A stretch of DNA of 5,773 bases from Planctomycetaceae bacterium (GCA_029259875.1 JAJDEK010000563.1:1-5773), one strand, 5' to 3'; numbered from the stretch's first letter, positions 1-5,151 are shown. Notes: generated from the sequence alone by a model not told the origin. A program made the numbers and translations.

Positions 1-1
1 T

Positions 2-1141
2 TTACTGCCCCCACCAGAACTCGTTTCCAGCAATTCTGTTCGAGACACCCTGCGACGTGTGCGAGAGCAGATTGAAAAACGGGTAGCAAAAGATTCCATC
101 AAAGCGTCTGTCATTAATTTGAAGGGTAAGCACCCGCTCAACATCATTCTGGCCAAAATCAGTAAGCAAACTGGGAACCAGCTTGATTCGGCAGATTTAT
201 CGAATGCTATTTTGAAAACAAAGATCGATGTCAATTTTGTCGACCGTCCCTTCTGGGAAGTAATAGACGATCTCACCCGAAAACTACATCTGACTTGCCA
301 AATCAATAGTTCGAACGGACATCTAGAATTAAACCAGACTCGGCAGAATAAGCAGAATCCACCAGCAGAAACAACTCTCATCTGTTACAGCGGGCCTTTT
401 CGTATTGAGATCGAAAGTATTCTCAGGCGACCTCTCGTCGGTAGTACAAGCCGAGAACTGTTGCGGGCAACATTTCTGATTCAGGTTGAGCCACGTTTAA
501 GACCTCTGTTTTTAAGTTACGCATCCAGTGAAATCCAGGCAAAGGGAAACGCAACACTCAAACTTCCGCCCTACAATCCTTATGCAAAATATGAACTTCC
601 TCTGGGAGAAGGTGGCAAGAATTTAAAATTTACAATGCAATGGATCATGGGCCGTAATCAACTTCCAAAAACGATCCAGATACAAGGACGCCTTAAAATG
701 GAGCTGGCGGCTGAAACTCTGCCAATTACCTTTGATCATCTTTCACGATCAAAGGGAGCCATTCGCCGACGAGGAAATATTTCTGTCGAATTAATTGATG
801 CGGAGAGAATCAAGCACAACCCCACCCAGAACCTGAACATTCGCATCGCATTAAGCTACGACTATAGTGGCCCTGCTTTCGAATCCCACCGAACATGGAT
901 TTACCACAATCGAGCTTTTCTACAGAACCCACAAGGCAAGAAGTATTGGTTGAATGGATCATCTCAAACCACACTGGAAACGACTGGAAAGGTAAGTGTG
1001 CTTTATCACTTTACTGATCTGCCTCAACAACAGAAAAGTTATCAATTCACTTATCTGGCTCCAACACTGATTACTTCTGCTCCCATTGATTTCCGCTTTG
1101 AAGCGATTCCACTTCCCGGTAAGGCCCCCATCTCTGATTAA
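2..1141 (+). CDS. Hypothetical protein with STN-like region, 5'-truncated
   Basis: The reading frame is open from the window edge to TAA at 1139-1141, giving 379 visible residues. A GTG at 59 could be called as a start, but the frame continues upstream with protein-like sequence (LLPPPELVSSNSVRDTLRRV) and there is no ribosome binding site, so the true start is probably outside. Roughly residues 30-115 alternate strands and helices in the way of secretin/TonB N-terminal (STN-like) modules: a hydrophobic strand, a helix with LNIILAKISKQTG, a strand (KIDVNFVD), then PFWEVIDDLTRKLHL. The rest, about 120-379, is beta-rich with few cysteines and no membrane segment. I associate this architecture with hypothetical planctomycete proteins of the cell envelope. 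A signal peptide, if any, lies in the missing part. Function is unknown. It converges on sufE, with 41 bases between the two stops. Confidence 0.8.
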   Translation, partial: LLPPPELVSSNSVRDTLRRVREQIEKRVAKDSIKASVINLKGKHPLNIILAKISKQTGNQLDSADLSNAILKTKIDVNFVDRPFWEVIDDLTRKLHLTCQINSSNGHLELNQTRQNKQNPPAETTLICYSGPFRIEIESILRRPLVGSTSRELLRATFLIQVEPRLRPLFLSYASSEIQAKGNATLKLPPYNPYAKYELPLGEGGKNLKFTMQWIMGRNQLPKTIQIQGRLKMELAAETLPITFDHLSRSKGAIRRRGNISVELIDAERIKHNPTQNLNIRIALSYDYSGPAFESHRTWIYHNRAFLQNPQGKKYWLNGSSQTTLETTGKVSVLYHFTDLPQQQKSYQFTYLAPTLITSAPIDFRFEAIPLPGKAPISD

Positions 1142-1168
1142 AACCAGCGATGTATTTCAGTTCTGGTT
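1142..1168. terminator. Weak inverted repeat between convergent genes
   Basis: AACCAG at 1142-1147 pairs with CTGGTT at 1163-1168 across a 15-base loop, in the 41-base gap between two convergent stop codons. Read on the minus strand, the second arm runs into TTTTAA, so it could be a poor terminator for sufE. The stem is only 6 bp, so position is the main argument. Confidence 0.25.
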
Positions 1169-1182
1169 GCTACAATGGCTTC

Positions 1183-1653
1183 TTAAGTTTGATCAGACAG
1201 CAATTTTGCTTCCTGCTGAACTCTCTCAACCATCCCAAACAAACCATTTTTTCTTTGAGAGCTGAGATACTTATCCAATTGTAATTGAGAAAAATACTGC
1301 TTGACATCAATGTTCAAAACTTCTTCCGGCGCCTTGTTATTATAAATCGCAAGTAAAACGGCGATTAATCCTTTAACAATCAAAGCATCGCTGTCTGCAT
1401 TAATCTCCAGGACTTTTTGGTCACCTGCCTGTTTTAAGGCTGTGGTAAGCCAGACCATACTCTGACATCCATGCACACGACTTACCTCCGTTTTTTCTGA
1501 ATCGGGCATGGGAGGGAGTTCGAATCCCAGATCGATCAGAAAATCACAACGTTCTTCCCAATCTTCGAGAAATTCAAACTCTTCTATCAGTTCTTCAATG
1601 CTAATCATTTTACCGGTCGAATTATGTGTCGTTGAATTCGGTTTTAAAGACAT
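1183..1653 (-). CDS. sufE: SufE-family sulfur acceptor protein
   Basis: SufE proteins take persulfide sulfur from a SufS-type cysteine desulfurase and pass it to the Fe-S cluster scaffold in the cytoplasm. Residues 16-152 align by eye with the whole family. Visible are a WEERCDFLIDLG helix, the acceptor-cysteine loop VHGCQSMVW with Cys63 (equivalent to Cys51 of E. coli SufE), the block DSDALIVKGLIAVLLAIY, then a D-V-x-x-Y-F segment and SSQRKNGLFGMVERV. The total of 156 residues exceeds the usual ~140 because of a polar N-terminal extension. The ATG at 1653 overlaps the mrp stop by one base (TAATG), which suggests translational coupling. The internal Met16 (ATG at 1608) would give the usual family length and remains possible, as neither start has a strong Shine-Dalgarno. 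No sufS is in the window, so the partner desulfurase must be elsewhere. Confidence 0.93.
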   Translation of the reverse strand: MSLKPNSTTHNSTGKMISIEELIEEFEFLEDWEERCDFLIDLGFELPPMPDSEKTEVSRVHGCQSMVWLTTALKQAGDQKVLEINADSDALIVKGLIAVLLAIYNNKAPEEVLNIDVKQYFSQLQLDKYLSSQRKNGLFGMVERVQQEAKLLSDQT

Positions 1654-2735
1654 TAGAGAATTTCCAAAGGTGGTCTCGAAGGATTCGAGATCAAAGCACG
1701 GGCAATTTCAATAGCCGTACTTTCAGCAACCTTGAGCAAATGAGTTTGAGATTCCGAGCCTTCTTCCACTAATTCAGAAATATTTCCCGAATCAGATTTT
1801 ACACGGATTTCGGCATTCATGGGAATTTCCCCCAGAAAAGGGATCTGCAGTTCTTTGCCTTTGGCTTGTGCACCACCACGTCCAAATACGTCACCAGACA
1901 TATTCTCCACAATTCCCAGTACAGGAATTTTTACCTGGCGAAACATTTGCACTGCTTTGACTGCGTCCAATAAAGCCACTTGTTGAGGAGAACAGACGAT
2001 AACCGCGCCTGCCAATTCAAGCAACTGAGACAAAGTCAATGACACATCGCCTGTTCCAGGAGGCATATCAATAATCAGATAATCGAGCTCTCCCCACTCC
2101 GTATCTTGTAGAAATTGAGTGATCGCTTTGTGCAGCATCGGTCCACGCCAGATGACAGCTTGATCGGGCTCGACAAAAAATGCCATCGACATCACCTTCA
2201 AACCGTTCGCTTCAACTGGAACGATTCGGGTCATTTTCTGTCCATCTTTTCCCTGAAATTCCTGCGCCACTGGCTTTTCGCTGGTCCCCACCAGATGCGG
2301 GATACTAGGACCATAAACGTCAGCGTCAACTAATCCAACACGAGCACCAAATTGCTTAAGACTATAAGCCAGGCTTGCTGCCACAGTACTTTTGCCGACA
2401 CCTCCTTTACCTGCACCAACGGCAATAATATTTTTCACATTGAGTCCCAGTCGCCCTCCCGACTGTTTCCCTCTGATATTAATGGTGTAGTCGACTTTCA
2501 CATCCTGACATTCAGGAAACTGTTTTTGAATCGCATTTTGAATCAATTCTGAAAACTCAGACTGTAACGGGTAAGAAGGCACAGGCAATTCAATTTCCAC
2601 ATGAACCTGACCAGAATCGCTCACTGTTGCTTCTTTCAGAAACCCTGAAGAAGATAAAGATTTCTCAAAGACAGGATCAACAAGATCTTTGAGACAACTT
2701 TGTAAGTTCATTTCATTTATTTCAGAATTATCCAT
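1653..2735 (-). CDS. mrp: Mrp/ApbC-family Fe-S carrier P-loop ATPase, lacking CxxC
   Basis: Mrp (ApbC/NBP35 family) proteins are cytoplasmic ATPases that bind and transfer Fe-S clusters to apoproteins. Residues ~10-90 form a MIP18/DUF59-like domain. Residues 100-350 form the SIMIBI-type ATPase: deviant Walker A GKGGVGKST at 109-117 (signature Lys110, P-loop Lys115), DADVYGPSIPHL at 137-148, WRGPML at 196-201, DMPPGTGD at 223-230 and ENMS at 277-280. Length (360) is typical. The oddity is that ENMS runs straight into GDVFGRGGA, so the short insert that carries the cluster-binding CxxC in most relatives is absent. Only Cys14, Cys76 and Cys248 exist, and no two are close. In the DUF59 domain the segment often seen as T-x-x-x-C-P reads PVPSYP. 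The start is ATG 2735, with Met9 (ATG at 2711) as an alternative; neither has a good ribosome binding site. It overlaps sufE, supporting a shared Fe-S role. Confidence 0.95.
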   Translation of the reverse strand: MDNSEINEMNLQSCLKDLVDPVFEKSLSSSGFLKEATVSDSGQVHVEIELPVPSYPLQSEFSELIQNAIQKQFPECQDVKVDYTINIRGKQSGGRLGLNVKNIIAVGAGKGGVGKSTVAASLAYSLKQFGARVGLVDADVYGPSIPHLVGTSEKPVAQEFQGKDGQKMTRIVPVEANGLKVMSMAFFVEPDQAVIWRGPMLHKAITQFLQDTEWGELDYLIIDMPPGTGDVSLTLSQLLELAGAVIVCSPQQVALLDAVKAVQMFRQVKIPVLGIVENMSGDVFGRGGAQAKGKELQIPFLGEIPMNAEIRVKSDSGNISELVEEGSESQTHLLKVAESTAIEIARALISNPSRPPLEIL

Positions 2736-2880
2736 CAGTTTGATGTACTTTCCAATAACGACATTATTGATTCGTGTTTCAAGAAATCTCAGTTCTTTCT
2801 ATAGAGCCCAAGTGGGCAAAATAAAAGACTTGCACTATTTGAATTATGAATATCGATTCGTGAAATTGAAGCGTCCGTGA
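2736..2880 (-). promoter_or_regulatory. Leader/promoter region of mrp-sufE with small palindrome
   Basis: This 145-base gap separates the upstream minus-strand gene from mrp and is the only place for an operon promoter of its own. On the minus strand a TATAGA (2803-2798) could be a -10 box, but the sequence 17 bases further up (TTTTAT) is a poor -35. The palindrome GCCCA-AG-TGGGC at 2806-2817 lies directly upstream of that TATAGA, where a repressor operator would sit. No terminator for the upstream gene is evident, so read-through into mrp is possible. Confidence 0.3.
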
Positions 2881-3270
2881 TTAAGTCGTCGTCCCTGATG
2901 TTGTTGCTCCAAAATGCCAACGACATATTTTTGCAATTCTCTCAGGCTCCAGCCTACCTATTTGCAAATGAAAGACTCCTAACTCTCGTAACGCCCATTC
3001 CAGATTCAAAAGGGGATCTTCAGAGAAAATGAGCATCGGAAACGAAACTTTTGAACCAAGGCATCTTTGTAAAAAATGCAAACAAACTTGCTTACCAATA
3101 CTCAGATTAATAACCACTATAAGTTCTGCTTGGTTTTCCAGGAGACATTGCTGAAACAAATTAAATTCAGAGGAAAATCCGCGGATGCCCCAATCAGTCT
3201 CTCCTTCAAATTGCCATTGAAGCTCAGAACTGACGTGTGTCCGCTCTTCAAGAACAAACACTTTTCTCAT
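2881..3270 (-). CDS. Hypothetical protein, degenerate receiver-like domain
   Basis: I cannot name the family, but this 129-residue protein has the layout of a response-regulator receiver domain. It shows an N-terminal strand MRKVFVLEE, a strand ELIVVINLS in the place where the phospho-acceptor strand would be, a strand FPMLIFSEDP, and a last helix region LRELGVFHLQIGRLEPERIAKICRWHF that mimics the usual 'LGA..yl.KP....L...v' ending. The acidic pocket after strand 1 is not a DD pair, Asn replaces the expected phospho-Asp, and Gly-Arg stands where Lys-Pro is usual. It would therefore be a pseudo-receiver, if related at all. There is no DNA-binding or membrane segment. ATG 3270 is preceded by GGGG at 3275-3278 only 4 bases away, not a classical site. 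It lies 145 bases upstream of mrp on the same strand and may or may not be cotranscribed. Confidence 0.72.
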   Translation of the reverse strand: MRKVFVLEERTHVSSELQWQFEGETDWGIRGFSSEFNLFQQCLLENQAELIVVINLSIGKQVCLHFLQRCLGSKVSFPMLIFSEDPLLNLEWALRELGVFHLQIGRLEPERIAKICRWHFGATTSGTTT

Positions 3271-3666
3271 ATAACCCCATTCAAATTGAACATACGATCA
3301 CACAAAAGCTGTTCGACACATTTGCATTGTGTGACTTTATTTCAATCGTATACATGCTCCGCTTGAATACAACTCATTCAAGGCCTCAGGAACTACTACT
3401 AAGTCGGATTTTCTATGATTTCGCTGTTTGAGGAGAAAGCATGTATTTCTAAGGGATCTAAAATATACAAACAGACACAGGTAATTCTGCCAATTAATGA
3501 AGTGAGGATATTGCCATGTTCCTGGACCCAATCCAAAGGACCGCATAATCGATACAAGTGACGTTTCAGGACCCACTTTGGTGGAAGACACTACAATTTT
3601 GTGTTTATTCAAGGATGATCTCGCAATTATGGCCGAAAAGATATTCAGGTTTACCTTTTTTAATTA
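3271..3666. other. Intergenic stretch without a convincing gene
   Basis: Between the receiver-like gene (minus) and the cysteine-rich gene (plus) lies a divergent intergenic region of 500 bases, of which this is the part before the structured leader. It must hold promoters for both flanking genes, but I find no pair of boxes close to consensus. A minus-strand frame of 91 codons (3337-3612) starts only at TTG, lacks a ribosome binding site and resembles nothing I know, so I do not call it. Two tiny plus-strand frames follow good Shine-Dalgarno-like sequences: MYF (3441-3452, after GAGGAG) and MFLDPIQRTA (3516-3548, after GTGAGG). Both are probably chance. Confidence 0.5.
3280..3351. repeat. 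Nested inverted repeats upstream of the receiver-like gene
   Basis: TCACACAA (3298-3305) is perfectly complementary to TTGTGTGA (3327-3334). Outside it ATACGAT (3292-3298) matches ATCGTAT (3345-3351), with an 11-base bulge on one side. ACACA at 3316-3320 can compete for the same 3' arm with a 7-base loop. A separate palindrome TTCAA-A-TTGAA lies at 3280-3290, just before the start codon of the minus-strand gene. The cluster sits 10-80 bases upstream of that gene's ATG, so it could be an operator or a leader hairpin. Confidence 0.4.
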
Positions 3667-3735
3667 CGTGAGGCTATGGACTCCCAGGTTGATCGGGAAA
3701 CCTCACCTGAATCAACCATGTTAGAGTACCTCACG
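3667..3735 (+). promoter_or_regulatory. Leader region with competing complementary segments
   Basis: This stretch ends 35 bases before the start codon of the cysteine-rich gene. CGTGAGG (3667-3673) can pair with CCTCAC at 3701-3706 (six bases) or with CCTCACG at 3729-3735 (seven bases). GGTTGAT (3687-3693) matches ATCAACC (3711-3717). TCCC (3682-3685) matches GGGA (3695-3698), AGGTT (3686-3690) matches AACCT (3699-3703), and CAGGT (3685-3689) matches ACCTG (3705-3709). The first and second sets interleave, so they are mutually exclusive or form a pseudoknot. I recognise no known riboswitch class. Whether the region is transcribed is inferred from its position. Confidence 0.4.
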
Positions 3736-3757
3736 ACCGTCCACGAAGCGAATCCTT

Positions 3758-3761
3758 GGAG
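3758..3761 (+). promoter_or_regulatory. Ribosome binding site of the cysteine-rich gene
   Basis: GGAG (within TTGGAGATT) lies 9 bases before ATG 3771. It is one of only two clear Shine-Dalgarno sites in the window and fixes the start of a gene that already begins with a good signal peptide. Confidence 0.75.
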
Positions 3762-3770
3762 ATTGCCTAA

Positions 3771-4235
3771 ATGAAATTGTTAAGTTATGTTGCCGCTCTT
3801 GCGGTTGTTTGTTGTGCTGGTGTGTCTGCTGAAGCTGGTAGCTTCCTCGGTAAAGGATGCTGTGCTCCAGCTCCTACATGCTGTGCCCCAGCTCCTAAAA
3901 CTTGTTGTGCTCCTGCTCCTAAGTGCTGTGCTCCAGCCCCTAAGTGCTGTGCCCCAGCTCCTAGAACTTGCTGTGCTCCAGCTCCTAAGACCTGCTGCAA
4001 CAACTCATGTGACAACTCTTGCTGCGGTCGTAGCAAACTGTTCAAAGGAAACTTCATGAACCGTTGCAAAGACCGTTGCGGAAAGATGTTCAACCGTTGC
4101 AAAGATCGTTGCCGTAAAGTGAAAGTTCGTTGCTGCAAGCATAAGTCTCGAAGCTGCTGTGCTCCAGCTCCTACTTGCTGTGCACCAGCTCCAAAGACTT
4201 GCTGTGCTCCATCACCTAAGTCTTGCTGCAACTAA
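3771..4235 (+). CDS. Secreted cysteine-rich CCAPAP-repeat protein
   Basis: This is a 154-residue protein with an N-terminal Sec signal peptide: MKLLS, a hydrophobic core to about Ala16, and a probable cleavage near GVSAEA|GS (after Ala22). The mature part is about 132 residues with 31 cysteines. Residues 30-76 hold six CCAPAP units joined by T, K, KT or RT, ending in CCNN. Residues 77-128 are a basic core with SCDNSCC, two near-identical NRCKDRC units (97-103 and 108-114) and RCCKHK. Residues 129-153 return to CCAPAPT, CCAPAPKT and CCAPSPKSCC. Arginine is mostly CGT in the core, which suggests strong translation. Similar short secreted proteins with CCAPAP or CCxPxP repeats are, as I recall, common in planctomycetes. 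Function is not established; a disulfide-linked envelope component or a metal-binding protein are both guesses. The gene has its own ribosome binding site and terminator and is probably monocistronic. Confidence 0.92.
   Translation: MKLLSYVAALAVVCCAGVSAEAGSFLGKGCCAPAPTCCAPAPKTCCAPAPKCCAPAPKCCAPAPRTCCAPAPKTCCNNSCDNSCCGRSKLFKGNFMNRCKDRCGKMFNRCKDRCRKVKVRCCKHKSRSCCAPAPTCCAPAPKTCCAPSPKSCCN
3858..3998 (+). repeat. CCAPAP-coding tandem repeat, block 1
   Basis: Six tandem units of 21 or 24 bases coding CCAPAP plus a one- or two-residue linker, closed by a TGCTGC half-unit. Nearly every unit begins TGCTGT and keeps GC-N-CC-N-GC-Y-CCT, with differences almost only at third positions and in the linker. 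The mix of 21- and 24-base units shows that units vary by one whole codon. Expansion and contraction in frame is likely. Confidence 0.85.
4155..4229 (+). repeat. CCAPAP-coding tandem repeat, block 2
   Basis: Three further units and a closing TGCTGC repeat the block 1 pattern after the 156-base core. The last unit has TCA in place of GCT (CCAPSP). The similarity of the first unit to block 1 suggests the two ends derive from one duplication. Confidence 0.8.
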
Positions 4236-4255
4236 TCGAATTTGAGGAACTTCTG

Positions 4256-4284
4256 CAATCCCAAGACTACACTAAATGGGATTG
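4256..4284 (+). other. Perfect 8-bp hairpin just after the cysteine-rich gene
   Basis: CAATCCCA (4256-4263) and TGGGATTG (4277-4284) are exact complements around a 13-base loop, beginning 21 bases after the stop codon. No T-run follows, so it is unlikely to terminate transcription by itself. It may protect the mRNA 3' end or be a protein site. Confidence 0.5.
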
Positions 4285-4329
4285 ACCAAATCAGGTCCGA
4301 AGGGCAGCTTCCAATATCGTGAACGTCAA

Positions 4330-4355
4330 GTCCGAGGGAATTCTTTCCCTCGGAC
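4330..4355 (+). terminator. Perfect 11-bp hairpin, possible terminator or processing stem
   Basis: GTCCGAGGGAA (4330-4340) pairs without mismatch with TTCCCTCGGAC (4345-4355) around the four-base loop TTCT. The stem is GC-rich and very stable, but the bases after it (AGACTTCACAAG) are not a U-tract. It may be a pause or 3'-end protection stem rather than a classical terminator. Confidence 0.5.
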
Positions 4356-4450
4356 AGACTTCACAAGACGAAAGTTTCTTTGAAGCTTTGAATTGAGTTT
4401 CAGAAGGTCCTCATCTTTGAGAATTTGAAGTTAGCAACGTATAAAAAATT

Positions 4451-4489
4451 AAAAATGATGTCTCTCTTTTTGAGAAACATCATTTTTTT
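4451..4489. terminator. Strong intrinsic terminator, potentially bidirectional
   Basis: AAAAATGATGT (4451-4461) pairs with ACATCATTTTT (4477-4487). Inside, after one mismatch, TCTC (4463-4466) pairs with GAGA (4472-4475) around TTTTT. Seven T follow on the plus strand (4483-4489) and an A-rich tract precedes the stem, so the minus strand also reads into a T-rich run. It most likely ends the transcript of the cysteine-rich gene, giving a 3' untranslated region of about 250 bases. Confidence 0.8.
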
Positions 4490-4615
4490 ATGCGCGGTCA
4501 TATCAAGCGTATTCTTTTAAGAGCGGCTTCCTTCCATTCCTTATAAAAACGTTTTAGACTTATTCTAAAGAAAAAAGTAATATCCGAACAAAACAACCCC
4601 TGTGAACATGATTCC
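4490..4615. promoter_or_regulatory. Upstream region of the 111-residue gene
   Basis: This stretch after the terminator must contain the promoter of the next gene. A perfect 6-bp inverted repeat TTTAGA-CTTAT-TCTAAA (4553-4569) sits 46 bases before its ATG, next to the AT-rich TTATAAAAAC. It may be an operator or include the core promoter. No consensus -35/-10 pair can be assigned with confidence. Confidence 0.3.
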
Positions 4616-4951
4616 ATGAAAATTGATGACTTACTCAAACGATTTCAATGGGAAAAAATCCCTAATACAAATGGTCGTTTTACTCTCCGCCAACAAGAGC
4701 CACAGCTCTCGGTCGAAGCGATTCTTGATTCAAGCGAGGTAGAAATTAAGCAATATCCATCTGCCCATCCTCAAGAATTGATCCACGTAGCCGAACTCGA
4801 AGATGGTGGCTTAATCTCATATGAACAAAAAGATGCCACTTTTATTCATACCTTAAACTCTCAAAACATGTTCAAAAAGAAACAGTGGGAGTTAGGCATT
4901 ATCTCCTTCAGCCCGCGCCAAATTTCTGACAATAATCATCAGGATCCATAA
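4616..4951 (+). CDS. Hypothetical protein, 111 residues
   Basis: I do not recognise this family. The protein is soluble, has no cysteine and no signal peptide or membrane segment, and looks like a single small alpha/beta domain. An N-terminal helix (MKIDDLLKRFQWEKI) is followed by NGRFTLR, a strand VEIKQYPS, and the most conserved-looking stretch LEDGGLISYEQKDATFIHTLNSQNMFKKKQWELGI at residues 62-96. The last 15 residues are polar and probably disordered. The start is the only ATG available: the frame has a stop at 4544-4546 and no other start codon before 4616. No Shine-Dalgarno is visible, as for several genes here. It is isolated between a terminator upstream and a weak one downstream, so it is probably a single-gene unit. 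Confidence 0.7.
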   Translation: MKIDDLLKRFQWEKIPNTNGRFTLRQQEPQLSVEAILDSSEVEIKQYPSAHPQELIHVAELEDGGLISYEQKDATFIHTLNSQNMFKKKQWELGIISFSPRQISDNNHQDP

Positions 4952-4994
4952 GATGCTAATGATGACAGTAAATTCTCCACTCAGCGTTGCCATC

Positions 4995-5021
4995 AGATTT
5001 GAAAGTTCAATTCTTTTTTTT
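4995..5021 (+). terminator. Weak AT-rich terminator candidate
   Basis: AGA-T-TTGA pairs with TCAA-T-TCT around AAGT (4995-5014, one T·T mismatch) and runs into a stretch of eight T (5014-5021), 44 bases after the stop of the 111-residue gene. The stem is AT-rich and therefore weak, but spacing and T-run fit an intrinsic terminator. Confidence 0.4.
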
Positions 5022-5064
5022 AAAGAGCAGGCTTATTTTTAAAAAAATTCGATGGCATTCGAAT
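5015..5064. repeat. Two further inverted repeats before the DUF427 gene
   Basis: TTTTTTTAAA (5015-5024) matches TTTAAAAAAA (5038-5047) as a 10-bp arm pair, and ATTCGA (5047-5052) matches TCGAAT (5059-5064) with a 6-base spacer. The first is low-complexity A/T and may be chance; the second is operator-like. Confidence 0.3.
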
Positions 5065-5119
5065 AAAACTTGGCTACGATAGTTTTGGCAACCTCGTTAA
5101 ACATCTATTCTCAAGTCGT

Positions 5120-5151
5120 TTATTAGTATCATTATTTGAGTCTAATAATGA
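5120..5151 (+). promoter_or_regulatory. Alternative hairpins reaching the DUF427 ribosome binding site
   Basis: TCATTATT (5129-5136) is exactly complementary to AATAATGA (5144-5151), and this stem covers the first two bases of the GAGGAG site. TTATTAG (5120-5126) can instead pair with CTAATAA (5142-5148), leaving the site free. The two share a 3' arm and exclude each other. Because the sequence is AT-rich, chance complementarity is a real possibility. Confidence 0.35.

Noticed and set aside
2115..2880. Plus-strand frames of 63-72 codons opposite and upstream of mrp
   Set aside because: They are mostly antisense to a clearly coding gene and show no domain or ribosome binding site.
3441..3548. 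Mini-frames MYF (3441-3452) and MFLDPIQRTA (3516-3548) behind Shine-Dalgarno-like sequences
   Set aside because: Purine-rich stretches before a short ATG frame are frequent by chance, and neither leads to a downstream gene in a leader-peptide arrangement.
3337..3612. 91-codon minus-strand frame in the intergenic region
   Set aside because: TTG start, no ribosome binding site, no recognisable domain and unremarkable composition. Not enough to call a gene.
3801..3815. Possible lipobox at Cys14/Cys15 in the signal peptide of the cysteine-rich protein
   Set aside because: The residues before the cysteines (A-V-V and V-V-C) lack the small residue needed at -1, and a normal Sec cleavage site follows at Ala22.
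3858..4229. Regularly spaced repeats that might suggest a CRISPR array
   Set aside because: Periods are 21-24 bases with no unique spacers, and the repeats are coding in one frame.
3785..4231. 148-codon minus-strand frame opposite the cysteine-rich gene
   Set aside because: It is a by-product of the in-frame repeats: its GAGAQQ pattern is the reverse reading of the CCAPAP codons, and the plus strand has a signal peptide, ribosome binding site and terminator.
4284..4315. Segment TCAGGTCCGAAGG resembling the SRP RNA apical hairpin
   Set aside because: The tetraloop and the conserved asymmetric loop do not match, and the flanks do not form the long helix expected of an SRP RNA.
5085..5111. TTGGCA ... 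TATTCT as promoter of the DUF427 gene
   Set aside because: The spacer is only 15 bases and the -10 box is poor.
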